Below, in pieces: positions 21,794 through 25,066 of a stretch of 25,066 nucleotides of DNA. The DNA is from Prado023 sp049688595 (GTDB taxonomy: Bacteria > Actinomycetota > Actinomycetes > S36-B12 > CAIYMF01). The stretch spans positions 1 through 25,066 of the forward strand of contig JBAVLA010000192.1 in NCBI GenBank assembly GCA_049688595.1, given 5' to 3'. The translations under genes and the position numbers were made by a program. The stretch's first letter is position 1. Each line of letters begins with the position of its first letter. Under the pieces are notes generated by a model. That model did not search any database, had not been told where the DNA came from, and was given only the letters and a program-made list of their open reading frames with translations.

Positions 21794-23020
21794 ATGGCTG
21801 TTAAGAAGGTTGCACTGCTGACCGCCGGCGGGCTTGCGCCCTGCCTGTCCTCCGCCGTTGGTGGACTCATCCAGCGCTACACCGAGGTCGCCCCCGACAT
21901 CGAGATCATCGCCTACCGGGGCGGCTACCAGGGCCTGCTCAAGGGCGACATCATGCAGATCACCCCGGAGGTCCGCGCGAAGGCCCACCTGCTCCACGAC
22001 TTCGGCGGCAGCCCGATCGTCAACAGCCGCGTCAAGCTCACCAACGTCGCCGACTGCGTGAAGCGTGGCCTGGTCAAGGAGGGTGAGGACCCCCAGAAGG
22101 TGGCGGCCGACCAGCTGGTCAAGGACGGCGTGGACGTGCTGCACACGATCGGTGGCGACGACACCAACACGGCAGCCGCCGACCTCGCGAAGTACCTCTC
22201 GGCCAACGACTACGGCCTGCAGGTCGTGGGCCTGCCCAAGACGATCGACAACGACATCATCCCGATCAAGCAGTCCCTGGGCGCCTGGACCGCCGCGGAC
22301 GAGGGCGCTCGGTTCTTCTGGAACGTCGTGTCCGAGCACAGCGCGAACCCGCGCACGCTCCTCGTCCATGAGGTCATGGGCCGCAACTGCGGGTGGCTGA
22401 CAGCGGCCACGGCGCAGTCCTACCGCCGACTGCTCGACAGCAAGGAGTGGCTGCCCGAGTTCGGCGCGCCGCGCGAGCGCCGCGACGTCCACGCGGTGTT
22501 CGTCCCGGAGATGGAGCTCAACCTCGAGGACGAGGCGGCCCGGCTCAAGGCGGTCATGGACGAGGTCGGCAACGTCAACATCTTCCTGTCGGAGGGTGCG
22601 GGCGTTGAGTCGATCGTGGCCCAGATGGAGGCCGCCGGCGTGGAGGTCCCGCGCGACGCCTTCGGTCACGTCAAGCTCGACCAGATCAACCCCGGCAAGT
22701 GGTTCTCCGAGCAGTTCGCCCCGATGATCGAGGCCGGCAAGGTCCTGATCCAGAAGTCTGGCTACTACTCCCGGGCCGCCGCGGCGAACGACCGCGATCT
22801 GAAGCTGATCAAGAACTGCGTGGACACCGCCGTCGAGACGGCCCTGTCCGGGGGGTCCGGCCTCATTGGACACGACGAGGAGCGCGGTGGGGCGCTGCGC
22901 GCCATCGAGTTCGAGCGCATCAAGGGCGGCAAGAACTTCGACATCGACGCCCCGTGGTTCGGCGAGCTGCTCGCGGGGATCGGGCAGACGAAGCGCGGGA
23001 AGGTGCACGTGGCGCACTGA
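21794..23020 (+). CDS. pfp: Pyrophosphate-dependent 6-phosphofructokinase
   Basis: A 408-aa enzyme for the fructose-6-phosphate/fructose-1,6-bisphosphate step, using PPi as phosphoryl donor and so reversible. The donor specificity is read from the sequence: GGDD (120-123) where ATP enzymes have GGDG, and Lys149 in PKTIDND (148-154), both diagnostic of PPi-PFKs; D152 is the catalytic base. The MGRNCGW segment binds the sugar phosphate. The length fits the ~400-aa group that includes the Propionibacterium enzyme. ATG 21794 has AGAAGGG 6 nt upstream. The gene is divergent from glpK and followed by a hairpin terminator, so it is probably monocistronic. Codon use looks highly optimised (almost all third positions G/C), suggesting strong expression. 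Confidence 0.93.
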   Translation: MAVKKVALLTAGGLAPCLSSAVGGLIQRYTEVAPDIEIIAYRGGYQGLLKGDIMQITPEVRAKAHLLHDFGGSPIVNSRVKLTNVADCVKRGLVKEGEDPQKVAADQLVKDGVDVLHTIGGDDTNTAAADLAKYLSANDYGLQVVGLPKTIDNDIIPIKQSLGAWTAADEGARFFWNVVSEHSANPRTLLVHEVMGRNCGWLTAATAQSYRRLLDSKEWLPEFGAPRERRDVHAVFVPEMELNLEDEAARLKAVMDEVGNVNIFLSEGAGVESIVAQMEAAGVEVPRDAFGHVKLDQINPGKWFSEQFAPMIEAGKVLIQKSGYYSRAAAANDRDLKLIKNCVDTAVETALSGGSGLIGHDEERGGALRAIEFERIKGGKNFDIDAPWFGELLAGIGQTKRGKVHVAH

Positions 23021-23050
23021 GCCGGGGCACGCACCAGTTGTCGGCCCTGT

Positions 23051-23073
23051 CCGAGTCGCGGCGACGCGCTCGG
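23051..23073 (+). terminator. Hairpin terminator after the phosphofructokinase gene
   Basis: About 30 nt after the stop, a 9-bp stem with one bulged T closes on a GCGA (GNRA-type) tetraloop: CCGAG-(T)-CGCG pairs with CGCG-CTCGG. No T-tract follows. The rest of the 200-bp spacer to the DAHP synthase start shows no gene. Confidence 0.45.
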
Positions 23074-23208
23074 GCGGGGCCGAGCCTGTGGTTGGCCGTC
23101 GAGTCCGGGCTGATTCCTTCGCCCCGACGGCGCCGACGTGCCCAGCCCGGCGGCGTCATCGGCCCGCGCCACGGGGTGGCCTCGCCGGCCCAGTCGAACA
23201 GGCTGCAA

Positions 23209-23214
23209 TAGGCT
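23209..23214 (+). promoter_or_regulatory. Candidate -10 box, leaderless promoter of the DAHP synthase gene
   Basis: TAGGCT is followed by exactly 6 nt and the ATG at 23221, with no Shine-Dalgarno. This is the clearest leaderless arrangement in the window. Confidence 0.5.
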
Positions 23215-23220
23215 TGAAAC

Positions 23221-24576
23221 ATGTCTGTCGAGGATGCCGCCCTCACTGCCGCTCCCATGGCCCCCGAGCGTCTGGGCTTCGCTGCCCAGCAGCCCATCTG
23301 GCCCGACCCGGCGGGGCTTGCCCGGGCCATTGCCACGCTGCGCTCGCTCCCCCCGCTCGTGTTCGCCGGTGAGTGCGACCTGCTCACCGAGCGCCTGGCC
23401 GACGTCGCCCGCGGCGAGGCCTTCGTGCTGATGGGCGGCGACTGCGCGGAGACGTTCGCCGGGGCAACGGCTGCCGCCATCCGCGCGAAGCTCAAGACCG
23501 TGCTGCAGATGGCGGTCGTGCTGACCTACGGCGCCTCGCTCCCGGTCGTCAAGGTCGGCCGGATGGCTGGCCAGTACGGCAAGCCGCGCAGCAGCAACGT
23601 GGAGGTTGTCGATGGCGTCGAGATCCCGAGCTACCGGGGCGACGCCGTCAACGATCAGGAGCCCACGTTGGCGGCCCGGCGGGCTGACCCCAACCGGCTC
23701 GTGCAGGCCTACCACACCGCCAGCGCGACGTTGAACCTCGTGCGCGCCTTCACCCAGGGCGGGTACGCCGACCTGCGGCAGGTGCACGCCTGGAACCAGG
23801 ACTTCGTGGCCACCACCGAGGCCGGGCGGCGCTACGAGTTGATGGCCAGCGAGATCGACCGGGCTTTGGCCTTCATGAAGGCCTGCGGGGCAGACCCGGA
23901 GGAGTTCCGCCGGGCCGAGTTCTTTGCCGCCCACGAGGCGCTCCTGCTGGACTACGAGGACGCCCTCACCAGGATCGACTCACGCACGGGCCAGCCCTAC
24001 GACGTATCAGCCCACTTCCTGTGGATCGGGGAGCGGACGCGCCAGCTGGATGGGGCGCATGTCGAGTTCGCCCGCGAGATCCGCAACCCGCTCGGGGTGA
24101 AGCTGGGTCCCAAGACGTCACCGGAGGACGCCGTGGCGCTGGCCGATTCGCTGGACCCGGGATTCGCCCCGGGTCGGCTGACCTTCATCACCCGGATGGG
24201 GGCCGGGCGCGTGCGGCACGGGCTGCCGCCCCTGGTACATGCCGTCGAGGCGTCTGGGCATCCGGTCGTGTGGGTCTGCGATCCGATGCACGGGAACACG
24301 TTCGAGGCAACCACAGGCCACAAGACGAGGTCCTTCGCCGACGTGATGGACGAGGTGACCGGCTTCTTCGAGGTCATGCGGGGCTTGGACGTCCACCCCG
24401 GCGGGCTGCATGTGGAGCTCACCGGAGATGACGTCACCGAGTGCGTGGGCGGAACGGCAGGGGTCACTGAGGAGGGGCTCGGAGAGCGTTACGAGACTGC
24501 CTGCGACCCGCGGCTGAACCGCGTGCAGTCGCTGGAACTGGCCTTCTCGGTGGCCGAGATGCTGGTCATGCGCTGA
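23221..24576 (+). CDS. aroG: 3-deoxy-7-phosphoheptulonate synthase, class II
   Basis: First enzyme of the shikimate pathway, condensing phosphoenolpyruvate and erythrose-4-phosphate; 451 aa. It is the class II (plant/mycobacterial) type. The metal-site residues are all present: C75 in GGDCAETF, H357 in DPMHGNTF, E399 in HVELTGDD and D429 in TACDPRLN. The substrate loops KVGRMAGQYGKPRS and RNPLGVKLGP are intact. The M. tuberculosis counterpart (Rv2178c) is feedback-regulated by aromatic amino acids; equivalent allosteric sites cannot be checked by eye. ATG 23221 follows a -10-like TAGGCT at 6 nt. It shares the window with trpD, another aromatic pathway gene, but not the operon. Its stop lies 40 bp from that of convergent hemD. 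Confidence 0.95.
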   Translation: MSVEDAALTAAPMAPERLGFAAQQPIWPDPAGLARAIATLRSLPPLVFAGECDLLTERLADVARGEAFVLMGGDCAETFAGATAAAIRAKLKTVLQMAVVLTYGASLPVVKVGRMAGQYGKPRSSNVEVVDGVEIPSYRGDAVNDQEPTLAARRADPNRLVQAYHTASATLNLVRAFTQGGYADLRQVHAWNQDFVATTEAGRRYELMASEIDRALAFMKACGADPEEFRRAEFFAAHEALLLDYEDALTRIDSRTGQPYDVSAHFLWIGERTRQLDGAHVEFAREIRNPLGVKLGPKTSPEDAVALADSLDPGFAPGRLTFITRMGAGRVRHGLPPLVHAVEASGHPVVWVCDPMHGNTFEATTGHKTRSFADVMDEVTGFFEVMRGLDVHPGGLHVELTGDDVTECVGGTAGVTEEGLGERYETACDPRLNRVQSLELAFSVAEMLVMR

Positions 24577-24616
24577 GCGTGCCAAGCCAGCTGGTCCGGC
24601 GAGTGGGTCGCGTGAC

Positions 24617-25066
24617 TCAGCGTCTGACCGTCATGGCGCAGGTGGCCGCAACCTCGGCCGGGCTCGACCCGCTGGCCTGGACGCAGGCCAGGCCGTGTAG
24701 CGCCAGAGCCCTGGCAGTGGTCGGTCCGGCTGCGATGAGGTGGACGCCAGGCGCGGGCGCAGCGTGGTGGAGCAGAGCCTCGACCGCGCTCGGGGAGCGC
24801 ATCACCACGGCCGCCACGAGCCCGTTCGTGACAGCGTCGGCGCTGCTCGGCCGCTGGCGGACGATGATGGTCTCGTAGACCGCCCGTGCCACGACGGCCC
24901 AGCCCAGTTGCGCGAGGCTTTCAGCCAGAACGGGCCCGGCGATCGCGCTCAGCGGTGCGATCGCCAGGCCCGGCTGCACGTGCGAGAGCGCGGCGACCAG
25001 CCCGGTGACGGTGGCGACCGCGGGCACGAGCGGCGGTGGCCACCCGGGAGCCGGCAGGGTCAGCGC
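24617..25066 (-). CDS. hemD: Uroporphyrinogen-III synthase, C-terminal part (runs off right edge)
   Basis: 149 residues to the stop at 24617; the N-terminal part lies beyond the window. The pattern is that of HemD, which closes and inverts ring D of hydroxymethylbilane in haem synthesis: AESLAQLGWAVVARAVYETI (the conserved GW...vYet), AAVVMRSPSAVEALL (SPSAV block) and IAAGPTTARALALHGL (GPTTA block). HemD is poorly conserved, so these short blocks are the whole evidence. The frame is open to the window end with no preferred start. It could be part of a bifunctional cobA-hemD fusion as in many actinobacteria, which cannot be seen here. Haem supply fits the cytochrome-rich respiratory block but the genes are far apart. 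Confidence 0.75.
   Translation of the reverse strand, partial: ALTLPAPGWPPPLVPAVATVTGLVAALSHVQPGLAIAPLSAIAGPVLAESLAQLGWAVVARAVYETIIVRQRPSSADAVTNGLVAAVVMRSPSAVEALLHHAAPAPGVHLIAAGPTTARALALHGLACVQASGSSPAEVAATCAMTVRR

Noticed and set aside
21140..23017. Long minus-strand open frame (625 codons) across pfp and the glpK 5' part
   Set aside because: It runs antisense to pfp and out of frame with glpK, and resembles no family.
1..25066. tRNA or rRNA genes, CRISPR arrays, insertion sequences, phage or toxin-antitoxin genes
   Set aside because: I looked for T-loop-like sequences, regularly spaced repeats, transposase motifs and paired small genes and saw none; the content is core metabolism with uniform base composition.

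Overview
The window is about 70% GC and carries almost only actinobacterial core genes, so it comes from a high-GC Gram-positive actinomycete. The signs are an actinobacterial-type bcc-aa3 respiratory supercomplex (CtaC/D/E/F with QcrC/A/B, di-haem QcrC, three-helix Rieske protein, short CtaF), phosphatidylinositol-mannoside glycosyltransferases, a class II (plant/mycobacterial-type) DAHP synthase, frequent GTG starts, and several genes with a -10-like box 6-8 nt before the start codon (likely leaderless mRNAs). Gene content and neighbourhood resemble, from memory, the M. tuberculosis Rv2178c-Rv2200c region and the Streptomyces cta/qcr region. I see no insertion sequences, phage genes, CRISPR arrays, tRNA or rRNA genes.

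Layout. (1) 1-658: 5' part of a class V aminotransferase/cysteine desulfurase on the minus strand, divergent from the respiratory genes. (2) 864-10235: respiratory block. ctaC-ctaD-ctaF forms a tightly overlapping operon. A minus-strand operon (degenerate receiver protein, trpD, two-helix membrane protein; 3883-5879) interrupts it. ctaE-qcrC-qcrA-qcrB then completes the menaquinol:cytochrome c:O2 pathway. (3) 10302-14073: a DNA-repair-like block with a DEDDh exonuclease/GIY-YIG fusion nuclease, a small zinc-ribbon protein, an AlkZ-like winged-helix DNA glycosylase and a small Cys-rich protein. (4) 14254-17353: a PimB'-like mannosyltransferase, convergent with a GT87 (DUF2029) membrane mannosyltransferase that is translationally coupled to an atypical LuxR-type regulator. 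(5) 17455-20082: SRPBCC protein, a CxxCxxC protein with a basic Ala/Lys-rich tail, a two-helix membrane protein and a 1-acylglycerol-3-phosphate acyltransferase. (6) 20134-25066: glycerol kinase, PPi-dependent phosphofructokinase, class II DAHP synthase and the C-terminal part of uroporphyrinogen-III synthase.

The genes cover linked core functions: terminal respiration; aromatic amino acid synthesis at its first step (DAHP synthase) and in the tryptophan branch (trpD); haem precursor synthesis (hemD); and phospholipid/PIM envelope synthesis fed by glycerol and central carbon (glpK, acyltransferase, PimB', GT87).

The most interesting signal is in block 3. Three of its four genes (exonuclease/GIY-YIG, AlkZ-like glycosylase, small Cys-rich protein) are each preceded by a sequence of the form TGTC-N12-TANNNT, spaced as in the LexA-independent RecA-NDp/PafBC promoter of mycobacteria. 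Promoter boxes I could identify elsewhere in the window lack the full pattern; only a partial match occurs, upstream of the cysteine desulfurase. This suggests a compact DNA-damage-inducible cluster containing a small, uncharacterised Cys-rich protein. The rest of the window is ordinary core genome, with a few oddities: two receiver domains lacking key residues, palindromes in divergent promoter regions, and an 85-bp convergent gene overlap.
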